Shown: positions 24,382-34,809, counted from the first letter of the stretch. The stretch: 64,000 nucleotides of DNA from CAJBVG01 sp943372995 (GCA_943372995.1 CALSAQ010000003.1:310001-374000); one strand, 5' to 3'. Notes: generated by a model not told the origin, from the letters alone. Numbers and translations: made by a program.

Positions 24382-27300
24382 CTAGTCTTCTTTAGAAGCT
24401 AGTAACGCTTCGTACTCTTCTTTAGAACCTACAATTAGTTTATCGAAGTGACGAACCCCAGTACCTGAAGGAATCAAGTGACCAACGATTACGTTTTCTT
24501 TCAATCCACCTAATTTGTCGATTTTACCGTTGATTGCTGCTTCGTTCAATACTTTAGTAGTTTCTTGGAAAGAAGCTGCTGAGATAAACGATTTAGTTCC
24601 TAACGATGCACGAGTTATACCTTGTAACAATGGGCTTGAAGTTGCTGCTATAGCATCACGAGCTTCCACTTGTTTTTGGTCTTTACGTTTCAAGATAGAG
24701 TTCTCATCACGTAATTTACGTACACTTATAATTTGACCTGCTTTTAAGTTTGCAGAATCTCCTGGATCAACAACTACTTTTTTGTCGTATATCCAGATGT
24801 TCTCATTCATGAATTCAAACTTATCTGCTGATTCTTGTTCTAAGAACTTAGTATCTCCTGGATCCTCGATAATTACTTTTTGCATCATCTGACGAACGAT
24901 TACTTCAAAGTGCTTATCGTTGATTTTTACCCCTTGTAAACGGTAAACCTCTTGTACTCCATTTACTAAGTATTCTTGTACTGCAGAAGGTCCTTTAATT
25001 GATAAGATATCCGAAGGCGTAATAGAACCATCTGACAATGGCATACCCGCTTTAATAAAGTCGTTATCTTGAACCAAAATATGTTTCGACAATGGAACTA
25101 AGTATTTCTTAGTGTTACCTTCTTTAGGTTCGATGATGATTTCGCGGTTACCACGTTTCACACCACCTAAAGTTACTACCCCGTCGATTTCAGTTACTAC
25201 TGCTGGATTTGAAGGATTACGTGCTTCGAATAATTCCGTTACACGAGGAAGACCACCGGTAATATCTCGTGTTTTTCCTGTTGAACGTGGAATTTTTACG
25301 ATTACTTGTCCGGCAATTACTTTATCTCCTTTATCCACCGCGATGTGAGCACCTACTGGGATATTGTAAGATTTAATAACTTCCTTCTTATCTAAAATCT
25401 TAATCGATGGATTTTTTGTTTTATCTCTCGAATCGATAATTACTTTTTCTTTGTGACCAGTTTGTTCGTCTGACTCCTCACGGAAAGTAATACCTTCTTC
25501 GATGAATTCAAACTCAACTTTACCGTCGAACTCCGAAATAATTACGGCATTGTATGGATCCCATCCACAAATTGTATCACCTTTAGATACTTTTTGTCCA
25601 TCTTTTACATACAAATGAGCACCATAAGGAATATTATTCGTCATGATAACTCTACCCGTTTTATCGTCAACAATTCTGAACTCACCTGAACGGCCTAATA
25701 CTACATCCACATTACCTTCTTCAGTTTTATGAACTACGGTACGAATACCTTCTAATTCAACGCGACCTTCGAATTTAGCAATGATAGTAGACTCTGCTGC
25801 GATGTTAGATGCGGTACCACCCACGTGGAATGTACGAAGTGTTAACTGAGTACCTGGCTCACCAATTGATTGTGCTGCGATAACACCTACTGCTTCACCA
25901 ATTTGAACCATGCGTCCAGATGCTAAGTTTCTACCGTAACATTTAGCGCAAACTCCTTTTTTAGCTTCACAAGTAAGTACCGAACGAATTTCAACTGCAT
26001 CTACTGCAGAAGCTTCAATTGCTTTACCTATTTCTTCTGTAATTTGTTCACCACTTCCTACTAACAATTCGTTAGAGATAGGGTCGTATACATCGTGTAC
26101 CGATACACGACCTAAAATACGATCGTATAATGGTTCTACAATTTCCTCATTATCTTTCAATGCTGAAGTTAAGATACCTCTTAAAGTACCGCAATCATCA
26201 GTATGAATAATCATGTCTTGAGCAACGTCAACCAAACGACGAGTTAAGTAACCCGCATCGGCTGTTTTCAACGCTGTATCGGCCAAACCTTTACGCGCAC
26301 CGTGAGTTGAGATGAAATATTCTAATACGGATAATCCTTCTTTAAAGTTTGATAAGATTGGGTTCTCGATAATCTCTCCTCCTGAACCAGATTTTTGTGG
26401 CTTCGCCATCAAACCTCTCATTCCGCACAACTGACGAATTTGTTCTTTCGAACCACGAGCTCCAGAATCCAACATCATGTATACTGAGTTGAAACCTTGG
26501 TTGTCGGTCGCTAATTGTTTCATCACGTTTTCTGTTAAACGTGAATTGATACGAGTCCAGATATCGATGATTTGATTGTAACGTTCGTTGTTGGTAATGA
26601 AACCCATGTTATAGTTACTCATTACTTCATCAACTTCAGCAGATGCTTGTTCAATCAATTTCACTTTTTCTGCAGGGATGGTTAAGTCTTGTAAGTTAAA
26701 TGAAAGACCACCTTTAAATGCCATGCGGAAACCAAGCTCTTTAATATCATCTAAGAAACGAGCTGCACGATCCATACCTGTTACTTTTACAATATCACCA
26801 ATGATATCACGTAACGATTTTTTCGTTAACAACTCATTGATATAACCCATTTCAATTGGAACTACTTGGTTGAATAATACTCTACCTGTTGTAGTTTCAA
26901 TCACTCTGATTACATCTTCTCCGTTTTCTTTTGTTCTTGTTTTTACTTTAATGAATGCATGTAAATCTAATTCACCTTCGTTCAAAGCAATAATTACTTC
27001 TTCAGGAGAATAGAATGTTCTGCCTTCACCTTTTACAATTTTACCTGGCTCTGTTTTACGGCCTTTAGTCATGTAGTAAAGACCCAACACCATGTCTTGT
27101 GAAGGTACTGTAATTGGAGTACCATTCGCAGGGTTCAAGATGTTGTGAGATGCCAACATTAATACTTGTGCTTCTAAAATTGCAGCGTTACCTAGTGGTA
27201 CGTGCACAGCCATCTGGTCACCGTCGAAATCGGCGTTGAACGCAGTACATACTAATGGGTGTAATTGTATCGCCTTACCTTCAATTAATTTAGGTTGGAA

Positions 27301-28650
27301 TGCTTGTATACCTAAACGGTGAAGTGTAGGAGCACGGTTTAATAGAACTGGATGTCCTTTTAATACATTCTCTAATATATCCCAAACAATTGGGTCTTTA
27401 CGATCAACAATTTTCTTTGCAGACTTCACTGTTTTCACCACACCTCTTTCGATCATTTTACGAATGATAAATGGTTTGAACAATTCGGCTGCCATATCTT
27501 TTGGTAAACCGCATTCGTGTAATTTCAATGTTGGACCAACAACAATTACCGAACGAGCAGAGTAATCGACACGTTTACCTAATAAGTTCTGACGGAAACG
27601 ACCTTGTTTACCTTTCAAAATATCTGAAAGAGATTTCAATGCACGGTTACCTTCAGTTTTTACTGCATTAACTTTACGAGAGTTGTCGAATAACGAATCT
27701 ACCGCTTCTTGCAACATACGTTTCTCGTTACGTAAAATTACTTCAGGAGCTTTAATTTCGATCAAACGTTTTAAACGGTTGTTACGAATAATTACACGAC
27801 GATATAAATCGTTCAAGTCTGAAGTAGCAAAACGACCACCTTCCAATGGAACTAACGGACGTAATTCTGGTGGAATTACAGGAACGATTTTTACAATCAT
27901 CCACTCCGGACGGTTCTCAATGTGTTTGTTTGCATCACGGAAAGCTTCTACAACTTGTAAGCGTTTTAAGGCTTCATTTTTACGTTGCTGCGAAGTTTCT
28001 GTATTTGCTTTATGTCTTAATTCAAATGAAAGTTCATCAAGATTGATACGAGAAAGCAAATCTTCTAATGCTTCCGCACCCATCTTCGCGATGAATTTAT
28101 TTGGATCTTTATCATCAAGGTATTGGTTTTCTTTCGGTAGAGTATCTAAGATATCTAGGTATTCTTCTTCCGTTAAGAAATCCATTTTGTTAATACCATC
28201 AGCTTCTTTTATACCAGCTTGGATAACCACATAACGCTCGTAGTAAATAATTAAATCAAGACGTTTAGTAGGTAAGCCTAATAAGTAACCGATTTTGTTT
28301 GGTAATGAACGGAAATACCAGATATGAGCAACAGGCACTACTAATGCGATGTGACCCATACGTTCTCTACGAACTTTTTTCTCTGTTACTTCCACACCAC
28401 AACGATCGCAGACAATGCCTTTATAACGGATACGTTTGTATTTACCGCAATGACATTCGTAGTCTTTTACTGGACCAAAAATACGCTCACAGAATAAACC
28501 GTCGCGCTCTGGTTTGTATGTACGATAGTTGATCGTTTCGGGCTTAAGAACTTCACCACTTGAACGCTCAAGAATGGATTCAGGAGAAGCCAAGCTGATT
28601 GTAATCTGCGTGAAGTTACTTTTGATCTTATTATCTTTTTTGTATGACAT
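24382..28650 (-). CDS. rpoC: RNA polymerase subunit beta'
   Basis: 1422 residues from the ATG at 28650 (MSYKKDNKIKSNF); a longer frame to 28719 would translate the word-array hairpin and is rejected. Landmarks: the N-terminal zinc site with CHCGKYKRIRYKGIVCDRCG near 65-85, the catalytic NADFDGDQMAVH near 470, and the second zinc cluster with CGTLRG and CEAKKGVCAKCYG near 815-890. The trigger loop and bridge helix lie before GEPGTQLTLRTFHVGG. The C-terminus ends VGSKEEYEALLASKED. It is transcribed after rpoB with an 85-base gap occupied by an inverted word array. Confidence 0.98.
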   Translation of the reverse strand: MSYKKDNKIKSNFTQITISLASPESILERSSGEVLKPETINYRTYKPERDGLFCERIFGPVKDYECHCGKYKRIRYKGIVCDRCGVEVTEKKVRRERMGHIALVVPVAHIWYFRSLPNKIGYLLGLPTKRLDLIIYYERYVVIQAGIKEADGINKMDFLTEEEYLDILDTLPKENQYLDDKDPNKFIAKMGAEALEDLLSRINLDELSFELRHKANTETSQQRKNEALKRLQVVEAFRDANKHIENRPEWMIVKIVPVIPPELRPLVPLEGGRFATSDLNDLYRRVIIRNNRLKRLIEIKAPEVILRNEKRMLQEAVDSLFDNSRKVNAVKTEGNRALKSLSDILKGKQGRFRQNLLGKRVDYSARSVIVVGPTLKLHECGLPKDMAAELFKPFIIRKMIERGVVKTVKSAKKIVDRKDPIVWDILENVLKGHPVLLNRAPTLHRLGIQAFQPKLIEGKAIQLHPLVCTAFNADFDGDQMAVHVPLGNAAILEAQVLMLASHNILNPANGTPITVPSQDMVLGLYYMTKGRKTEPGKIVKGEGRTFYSPEEVIIALNEGELDLHAFIKVKTRTKENGEDVIRVIETTTGRVLFNQVVPIEMGYINELLTKKSLRDIIGDIVKVTGMDRAARFLDDIKELGFRMAFKGGLSFNLQDLTIPAEKVKLIEQASAEVDEVMSNYNMGFITNNERYNQIIDIWTRINSRLTENVMKQLATDNQGFNSVYMMLDSGARGSKEQIRQLCGMRGLMAKPQKSGSGGEIIENPILSNFKEGLSVLEYFISTHGARKGLADTALKTADAGYLTRRLVDVAQDMIIHTDDCGTLRGILTSALKDNEEIVEPLYDRILGRVSVHDVYDPISNELLVGSGEQITEEIGKAIEASAVDAVEIRSVLTCEAKKGVCAKCYGRNLASGRMVQIGEAVGVIAAQSIGEPGTQLTLRTFHVGGTASNIAAESTIIAKFEGRVELEGIRTVVHKTEEGNVDVVLGRSGEFRIVDDKTGRVIMTNNIPYGAHLYVKDGQKVSKGDTICGWDPYNAVIISEFDGKVEFEFIEEGITFREESDEQTGHKEKVIIDSRDKTKNPSIKILDKKEVIKSYNIPVGAHIAVDKGDKVIAGQVIVKIPRSTGKTRDITGGLPRVTELFEARNPSNPAVVTEIDGVVTLGGVKRGNREIIIEPKEGNTKKYLVPLSKHILVQDNDFIKAGMPLSDGSITPSDILSIKGPSAVQEYLVNGVQEVYRLQGVKINDKHFEVIVRQMMQKVIIEDPGDTKFLEQESADKFEFMNENIWIYDKKVVVDPGDSANLKAGQIISVRKLRDENSILKRKDQKQVEARDAIAATSSPLLQGITRASLGTKSFISAASFQETTKVLNEAAINGKIDKLGGLKENVIVGHLIPSGTGVRHFDKLIVGSKEEYEALLASKED

Positions 28651-28673
28651 ATTCAAATTTTTAATAGTTACTA

Positions 28674-28735
28674 GATATGAGATGTGAGATATGAGAAAAG
28701 AGTAAAACTCAAATCTCATATCTCAATACTCAAAT
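28674..28735. repeat. 7-bp word-array hairpin between rpoB and rpoC
   Basis: Left arm GATATGA, GATGTGA, GATATGA, GAAAAGA. Right arm CTCAAAT, CTCATAT, CTCAATA, CTCAAAT, ending one or two bases from the rpoB stop at 28736. The arms are roughly complementary and enclose a short spacer. It sits within an operon, so it is probably transcribed into the rpoBC message. Confidence 0.85.
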
Positions 28736-31700
28736 CTATTCGAGTGTGATATCTAAACCTAAACCTCTTAATTCGTGAACCAATACGTTGAATGATTCTG
28801 GAACTCCTGGTGTTGGTAAATTATCACCTTTAACGATAGCTTCGTAAGTTTTCGCTCTACCAATTACATCATCAGATTTCACGGTTAAGATTTCTTGTAG
28901 GATATTAGCTGCACCGAATGCTTCTAATGCCCAAACCTCCATCTCTCCGAAACGCTGACCCCCGAATTGAGCTTTACCACCCAATGGTTGTTGTGTAATT
29001 AATGAATAAGGTCCGATAGAACGAGCGTGCATTTTATCATCAACCATGTGACCAAGTTTCATCATGTAGATGATACCTACAGTTGTTGGTTGATCGAAAC
29101 GCTCACCTGTTCCGCCATCATATAAATATGTTCTTCCTGAAGCAGGGATGTTTGCTTTAGATACCCACTCTTCTACTTCTTCATGCGACGCACCGTCGAA
29201 AATTGGAGTAGCGAATTTAATACCTAATTCTTTTCCTGCCCATCCTAAAACAGTTTCATAAATCTGACCCAAGTTCATACGCGAAGGTACCCCTAGTGGA
29301 TTCAATACGATATCTACTGGTGTTCCATCACTCAAGAACGGCATGTCTTCATCACGAACGATTTTAGCTACAATACCTTTGTTACCATGACGACCCGCCA
29401 TCTTATCACCCACTTTCAACTTACGTTTTTTAGCAACATATACTTTCGCCATTTGTACAATACCTGCAGGCAATTCATCACCTACGCTGATTGCAAATTT
29501 CTTACGACGATAAGCACCTAACTCTTCGTTAAGTTTAATGTTGTAATTGTGGATTAATAATTTAATCTGATCGTTTTTGTCTTCATCAGTTGTCCATTTC
29601 GTTGCATTGATGTTGTTATAGTCTAACTCTAACAATACTTTCTGAGTGAACTTCACTCCTTTTGCAACTAACAGCTCTTTGTAAACATTGTAAATACCTT
29701 GAGAAGTTTTTCCGCTTACTAAAACGAATAACTTATCTACTAAAATATTTTTTAATGCTTCAACATTTTTGTCGTGCTCTTTATCCAATTTTTCGAGCAT
29801 GATTTTCTCATCGCTCTTTTTCTCTTTCTTAGCACGGCTAAATAATTTGCTGTCGATAACAACACCTTTAATAGAAGGAGGTGCTTTTAACGAAGCATCT
29901 TTCACATCACCTGCTTTATCACCAAAGATGGCGCGTAATAATTTTTCTTCTGGTGAAGGATCTGTTTCTCCTTTAGGAGTGATCTTACCAATAAGAATAT
30001 CACCTTCTTTAATTTCAGCACCGATACGAATGATACCGTTCTCATCTAATTCTTTAGTAGCTTCTTCGCTTACGTTTGGAATATCTGAGGTTAATTCTTC
30101 TTCTCCACGTTTAGTATCACGAACTTCTAATTCGAATTCTTCAATGTGAAGAGAAGTAAAGATATCTTCACGAACTACACGCTCAGAGATTACAATCGCA
30201 TCCTCAAAGTTGTAACCTTGCCAAGGCATGAATGCCACTTTCAAGTTACGACCTAATGCTAATTCTCCATCTTCTGTTGCGTATCCTTCGCATAATACTT
30301 GACCTTTAGTAACTTTCTGACCTTTTCTTACGATAGGTTTCAAGTTCATACAAGTATTCTGATTGGTTTTCTTAAACTTAATTAAGTTATATGATTTTGC
30401 ATCGCCTTCGAATGATACTAAACGATCATCTTCTGTGCGGTTGTAACGAATTACAATTTCATTTGCATCTACATATTCTACTACTCCATCGCCTTCAGCA
30501 TTAATCAATGCACGAGAATCGCGAGCAACACGACCTTCTAAACCTGTACCAACAATTGGCGCTTCTGGTTTCAACAATGGCACCGCTTGACGTTGCATGT
30601 TTGATCCCATCAATGCACGGTTCGCATCATCATGCTCCAAGAAAGGAATTAGAGATGCAGCAATTGAGGTAATTTGGTTTGGAGCAACGTCCATTAAATC
30701 GATACGCTCTGGTTCGATAACTGGGAAGTCGCCTTCGAAACGTGATTTTACTTTAGGAGTTAAGAAATTACCTTTCTCATCGTATTGTGCATTTGATTGA
30801 GCGATAGTTTTACCATCTTCATCTTCTGCTGATAAATAAATTACAGGTTTGTTCACTGCAACTTTACCATTATCTACGATTCTATAAGGAGTTTCGATGA
30901 AACCTAAATTATTAATTTTAGCATGTACACATAGAGAAGAAATCAAACCGATGTTTGGACCTTCTGGTGTTTCAATAGTACATAAACGACCATAGTGAGT
31001 ATAATGAACGTCACGCACCTCGAAACCTGCACGCTCACGAGATAAACCACCAGGGCCAAGGGCAGACAAACGACGTTTGTGAGTAATCTCAGCCAATGGA
31101 TTTGTTTGATCCATGAATTGTGATAATTGATTTGTTCCGAAGAACGAATTAATTACCGACGATAAAGTACGAGCATTAATTAAGTCGGTAGGTGTGAACA
31201 CCTCGTTATCGCGAATATTCATACGCTCACGGATAGTACGAGCCATACGAGCAAGACCAACACCGAATTGAGCATATAATTGTTCACCTACAGTACGAAC
31301 ACGACGGTTCGACAAGTGATCGATATCATCCACCTCAGCTTTAGAATTGATCAACTTGATTAAATATTTAACAATCGCAATGATGTCGCTTTTCGTTAAC
31401 ACTTTTACTTCGTTAGGAGTATCCATGTTAAGTTTACGATTGATACGGTAACGACCTACGTCGCCTAAATCGTAACGTTTATCAGAGAAGAACAAACGTT
31501 CGATGATACCACGAGCTGTTTCTTCGTCAGGTGGATCTGCGTTACGTAACTGACGATAGATATATTCTACCGCTTCTTTCTCCGAGTTCGAAGTATCTTT
31601 TTGTAATGTATTGTAGATGATAGAATAATCAGCTGTGTTTGTATCTTCTTTAGTTAAGATGATAGTTTTCACACCAGCTTCAATAATCATATCGATATGA

Positions 31701-32545
31701 TCATCTTCTAAAATGGTTTCACGCTCTAGGATAATTTCATTACGGTTAATAGAAACTACTTCACCGGTATCTTCATCCACAAAATCTTCTACCCATTTTT
31801 TCAATACTCTTGCAGCCAATTTACGGCCAACATATTTTTTCAATCCAGATTTGCTCACTTTTACTTCATCAGCTAAGTCGAACAATTCGAGGATATCTTT
31901 ATCTGAATCGTAACCAATTGCACGAAGCAAAGTAGTTACAGGAAATTTCTTTTTACGGTCGATGTAAGCAAACATGACGTTGTTCACGTCGGTTGCAAAC
32001 TCTATCCATGAACCTTTGAAAGGAATCACACGAGCAGAGTACAATTTAGTACCATTCGTATGACGACTTTGTCCGAAGAACACACCCGGAGAACGGTGTA
32101 ATTGCGAAACGATAACACGTTCAGCACCGTTGATTACGAATGTACCTTTAGGGGTCATGTAAGGAATAGTTCCCAAGTAAACATCTTGTACTATAGTTTC
32201 GAAATCTTCGTGTTCAGCATCGTTACATGATAAACGTAATTTAGCTTTCAAAGGAACGCTATACGTTAAACCACGTTCGATACATTCTTGAAGATCATAA
32301 CGAGGAGGGTCGATAAAATAATCGAGGAACTCCAACACGAAAATGTTTCGAGAGTCGGTGATTGGGAAATTCTCACTAAATACTTTAAATAAGCCTTCAG
32401 TGTGACGGTTGTCGGAAGTAGTTTCTAGTTGAAAGAACTCCCTAAAAGATTCTAATTGAACATCTAAAAAGTCTGGATAATCCAGTGCTTGTTTTACTGA
32501 TGCAAAATTTACTCTTTCTTGCATTTGAATATCTTTCTTTGCCAA
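28736..32545 (-). CDS. rpoB: RNA polymerase subunit beta
   Basis: 1269 residues. The ATG at 32545 (MAKKDIQMQERVNF) fits the family. The rifampicin pocket is of the susceptible type: QLSQFMDQTNPLAEITHKRR followed by LSALGPGGLSRERAGFEVRD, with D, H and S at the positions mutated in resistant strains. The active-site lobe KVGDKMAGRHGNKGIVAKI and the C-terminal clamp sequence MHARSIGPYSLITQQPLGGKA are present. The gene follows rplL with a 151-base gap that contains a hairpin (32644-32669), and precedes rpoC. Confidence 0.98.
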   Translation of the reverse strand: MAKKDIQMQERVNFASVKQALDYPDFLDVQLESFREFFQLETTSDNRHTEGLFKVFSENFPITDSRNIFVLEFLDYFIDPPRYDLQECIERGLTYSVPLKAKLRLSCNDAEHEDFETIVQDVYLGTIPYMTPKGTFVINGAERVIVSQLHRSPGVFFGQSRHTNGTKLYSARVIPFKGSWIEFATDVNNVMFAYIDRKKKFPVTTLLRAIGYDSDKDILELFDLADEVKVSKSGLKKYVGRKLAARVLKKWVEDFVDEDTGEVVSINRNEIILERETILEDDHIDMIIEAGVKTIILTKEDTNTADYSIIYNTLQKDTSNSEKEAVEYIYRQLRNADPPDEETARGIIERLFFSDKRYDLGDVGRYRINRKLNMDTPNEVKVLTKSDIIAIVKYLIKLINSKAEVDDIDHLSNRRVRTVGEQLYAQFGVGLARMARTIRERMNIRDNEVFTPTDLINARTLSSVINSFFGTNQLSQFMDQTNPLAEITHKRRLSALGPGGLSRERAGFEVRDVHYTHYGRLCTIETPEGPNIGLISSLCVHAKINNLGFIETPYRIVDNGKVAVNKPVIYLSAEDEDGKTIAQSNAQYDEKGNFLTPKVKSRFEGDFPVIEPERIDLMDVAPNQITSIAASLIPFLEHDDANRALMGSNMQRQAVPLLKPEAPIVGTGLEGRVARDSRALINAEGDGVVEYVDANEIVIRYNRTEDDRLVSFEGDAKSYNLIKFKKTNQNTCMNLKPIVRKGQKVTKGQVLCEGYATEDGELALGRNLKVAFMPWQGYNFEDAIVISERVVREDIFTSLHIEEFELEVRDTKRGEEELTSDIPNVSEEATKELDENGIIRIGAEIKEGDILIGKITPKGETDPSPEEKLLRAIFGDKAGDVKDASLKAPPSIKGVVIDSKLFSRAKKEKKSDEKIMLEKLDKEHDKNVEALKNILVDKLFVLVSGKTSQGIYNVYKELLVAKGVKFTQKVLLELDYNNINATKWTTDEDKNDQIKLLIHNYNIKLNEELGAYRRKKFAISVGDELPAGIVQMAKVYVAKKRKLKVGDKMAGRHGNKGIVAKIVRDEDMPFLSDGTPVDIVLNPLGVPSRMNLGQIYETVLGWAGKELGIKFATPIFDGASHEEVEEWVSKANIPASGRTYLYDGGTGERFDQPTTVGIIYMMKLGHMVDDKMHARSIGPYSLITQQPLGGKAQFGGQRFGEMEVWALEAFGAANILQEILTVKSDDVIGRAKTYEAIVKGDNLPTPGVPESFNVLVHELRGLGLDITLE

Positions 32546-32643
32546 TGCTATAAAGATTTGAATGTGTACATTGAACCAAAATGGTTCACTAAAGTTTGAA
32601 ACATTAGGGTTGTTTCCGACCCATAAATTATAAAAACAAGAAT

Positions 32644-32669
32644 AGACCCTCCCAAAAATGGGAGAGTCT
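32644..32669 (-). terminator. Hairpin between rplL and rpoB, attenuator-like
   Basis: An 11-base stem (AGACTCTCCCA on the minus strand with one mismatch) closes a TTTT loop. No clear T-run follows on the minus strand, so full termination is unlikely. E. coli has an attenuator at the same place between rplL and rpoB. A smaller inverted repeat GAACCA/TGGTTC lies at about 32573-32587. Confidence 0.55.
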
Positions 32670-32696
32670 TCTTATTAAAATGCTATTGGTAGGAGA

Positions 32697-33077
32697 TTAC
32701 TTGATCTCAACTACAGCTCCAGCTTCTTCTAGTTGTTTTTTCAAAGCTTCAGCTTCGTCTTTAGCAACACCAGTTTTTAATTCTTTTGGTGCACCATCAA
32801 CTAAATCTTTAGCTTCTTTCAAACCAAGACCTGTTAAGTCTTTTACTAATTTAACGATAGCCAATTTTTGACCACCTGCGTCTTTAAGGATTACGTCGAA
32901 TGCAGTTTTTTCTTCTGCAGCTTCGCCAGCACCAGCACCAGCACCACCAGCAACCATTACAGGAGCTGCAGCAGCAGGTTCGATACCATATTCATCTTTA
33001 AGAATTTGAGCAAGCTCGTTAACTTCTTTTACTGTTAAGTTTACTAGTTGTTCAGCAAACGCTTTTAAATCTGCCAT
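32697..33077 (-). CDS. rplL: Ribosomal protein bL12 (L7/L12)
   Basis: 126 residues. The N-terminal dimerisation helices (MADLKAFAEQLVNLTVKEVNELAQILK), an alanine/glycine hinge (about 38-52, VAGGAGAGAGEA), and the factor-binding C-domain with KTAFDVILKDAGGQKLAIVKLV and LGLKEAKDLVDGAPKELK are all typical. It forms the stalk that recruits translational GTPases. It follows rplJ by 34 bases, on the same message. Confidence 0.98.
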   Translation of the reverse strand: MADLKAFAEQLVNLTVKEVNELAQILKDEYGIEPAAAAPVMVAGGAGAGAGEAAEEKTAFDVILKDAGGQKLAIVKLVKDLTGLGLKEAKDLVDGAPKELKTGVAKDEAEALKKQLEEAGAVVEIK

Positions 33078-33111
33078 TTTATGAATATTTAAATGTTTAA
33101 AATTTAATTAA

Positions 33112-33633
33112 TTAATTTCCTCGTTCTTCGAGGGTTTTTAAAATACCTGCTAATTTGCCTCCGCTAGCTTTTAAGCCGCTAATAACATTTTTAGCTGGTG
33201 ATTGTAACAAGGCGATAATATCGCCAATGAGTTCTTCTTTCGATTTAAGTTGAATAAGAGCTTCTAACTGATTATCTCCAATGAAGATTGCCGAGTCAAT
33301 ATAAGCTGCTTTCAAAGCTGGTTTATCACCATTTTTACGAACCTCTTTAATAAGTTTCGCAGGTGCATTACCTACTTCTGAAAACATAATTGCCGACGTA
33401 CCTTTCAATGATCCGAATAATTCAGAATAGTCGTTGCCAGTAGCTTCCATTGCCTTGCGGATCAATGTGTTTTTTGCTACTTGCATTTTAATTCCCTTTT
33501 CAAAACATTTTCTACGAATCACATTTACTTGAGCAACTGTTAAGTTGGAAGTATCAGTAATGTAGAAATTATTATGAGCCGTCAACTTCTCTTTTAAATC
33601 GAGAACTATTTCGTGTTTTTCTTCTTTTTTCAT
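33112..33633 (-). CDS. rplJ: Ribosomal protein uL10
   Basis: 173 residues from the ATG at 33633 (MKKEEKHEIVLDLKEKL); an upstream ATG at 33681 would overlap rplA and add non-family sequence. Typical segments are NLTVAQVNVIRRKCFEKGIK, QVAKNTLIRKAMEATG and the late helix SPAKNVISGLKASGGKLAGI, which carries the bL12 dimers. It forms the base of the ribosomal stalk. The rplA stop is 13 bases upstream. Confidence 0.97.
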   Translation of the reverse strand: MKKEEKHEIVLDLKEKLTAHNNFYITDTSNLTVAQVNVIRRKCFEKGIKMQVAKNTLIRKAMEATGNDYSELFGSLKGTSAIMFSEVGNAPAKLIKEVRKNGDKPALKAAYIDSAIFIGDNQLEALIQLKSKEELIGDIIALLQSPAKNVISGLKASGGKLAGILKTLEERGN

Positions 33634-33646
33634 AAGATTCTCATAA

Positions 33647-34345
33647 TTAAATTCCCGAAACTGATTTGGTTTCCACCTCAATACCAGGGCTCATAGTACT
33701 TGACATATGAATGCTCTTAAAGTAAGTTCCTTTAGCAGAAGAAGGTTTTAATTTTGAAATCACTTGTAATAATTCAAGTGCGTTCTCATAAATTTTCTCT
33801 GCACCAAAAGATGCTTTACCTACAGATGCATGCACAATACCAGTTTTGTCAACTTTAAAGTCGATTTTACCACCTTTAACATCCGACACAGCTTTACCAA
33901 CTTCCATAGTCACTGTTCCTGACTTAGGATTTGGCATTAAGTTTCTTGGTCCTAATACTTTACCAAGTTTACCTACTTTAGCCATGCAGCTCGGGGTAGT
34001 AATCACGATATCAAAATCAATCCAACCTTGTTCAATCTTTGCAATGTAATCATCCAAACCCACGTAGTCTGCTCCTGCTGCTTTAGCTTCTGCCTCTTTA
34101 TCAGGAGTACATAATACTAATGTGCGAACAGTTTTACCAGTTCCGTGAGGTAGTACAGCTACACCTCTTACCATTTGGTTTGCTTTACGAGGATCAACCC
34201 CTAAGCGAATGTCCAAATCAACTGAGGCATCGAATTTAGTGGTCGTTATTTCTTTCACTAATTTCGAAGCTTCATCCAAGGTATAAGCTTTACCAATTTC
34301 AATTTTGGACAATGACTTCTTTTGATTTTTCGTTAGTCTAGCCAC
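33647..34345 (-). CDS. rplA: Ribosomal protein uL1
   Basis: 232 residues, full length. The motifs FDASVDLDIRLGVDPRKANQMVRG, LGKVLGPRNLMPNPKSGTVT and KGTYFKSIHMSSTMSPGIEV are diagnostic. It binds 23S rRNA at the L1 stalk and, in many bacteria, represses its own rplKA message; whether that happens here cannot be seen. It lies 20 bases after rplK. Confidence 0.98.
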   Translation of the reverse strand: MARLTKNQKKSLSKIEIGKAYTLDEASKLVKEITTTKFDASVDLDIRLGVDPRKANQMVRGVAVLPHGTGKTVRTLVLCTPDKEAEAKAAGADYVGLDDYIAKIEQGWIDFDIVITTPSCMAKVGKLGKVLGPRNLMPNPKSGTVTMEVGKAVSDVKGGKIDFKVDKTGIVHASVGKASFGAEKIYENALELLQVISKLKPSSAKGTYFKSIHMSSTMSPGIEVETKSVSGI

Positions 34346-34365
34346 TTTCTGTAATTTTTAATTGG

Positions 34366-34809
34366 TTAATTGTTCCATGGTGCATTACCATTTACGGTAA
34401 TACCCATACTTCTTGCAGTTCCTGCAACCATTTTCATTGCTGATTCCACGGTGAAGGCATTTAAATCCGTCATCTTTTCCTCTGCAATAGTTTTAACTTG
34501 CTCCCACGTAACTGAGGCAACTTTTTTACGGTTAGGTTCTGCTGATCCGCTCTTGATTTTTGTCGCTTCCAATAACTGTATCGCTACTGGAGGCGTTTTG
34601 ATGATAAAGTCGAAAGATTTGTCGGTATAAACAGTTATAACAACTGGAAGCACCTTTCCTGGTTTATCTTGAGTTCTAGCATTGAATTGCTTACAGAACT
34701 CCATGATGTTAACCCCTTTAGCACCCAAGGCAGGACCTACAGGAGGCGAGGGATTTGCCGCTCCGCCTTTGATCTGTAACTTAATAAGTGCGCCTACTTC
34801 TTTAGCCAT
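34366..34809 (-). CDS. rplK: Ribosomal protein uL11
   Basis: 147 residues. The N-terminal thiostrepton-binding face KGGAANPSPPVGPALGAKGVNIMEFCKQFN and the C-terminal RNA-binding part TVESAMKMVAGTARSMGI are conserved. It binds the GTPase-associated centre of 23S rRNA. It lies downstream of nusG with a 90-base gap, in the order nusG-rplK-rplA-rplJ-rplL found across bacteria. Confidence 0.98.
   Translation of the reverse strand: MAKEVGALIKLQIKGGAANPSPPVGPALGAKGVNIMEFCKQFNARTQDKPGKVLPVVITVYTDKSFDFIIKTPPVAIQLLEATKIKSGSAEPNRKKVASVTWEQVKTIAEEKMTDLNAFTVESAMKMVAGTARSMGITVNGNAPWNN

Noticed and set aside
28651..28719. N-terminal extension of rpoC
   Set aside because: The extra 23 codons translate the word-array hairpin and do not resemble RpoC; the ATG at 28650 is the family start.
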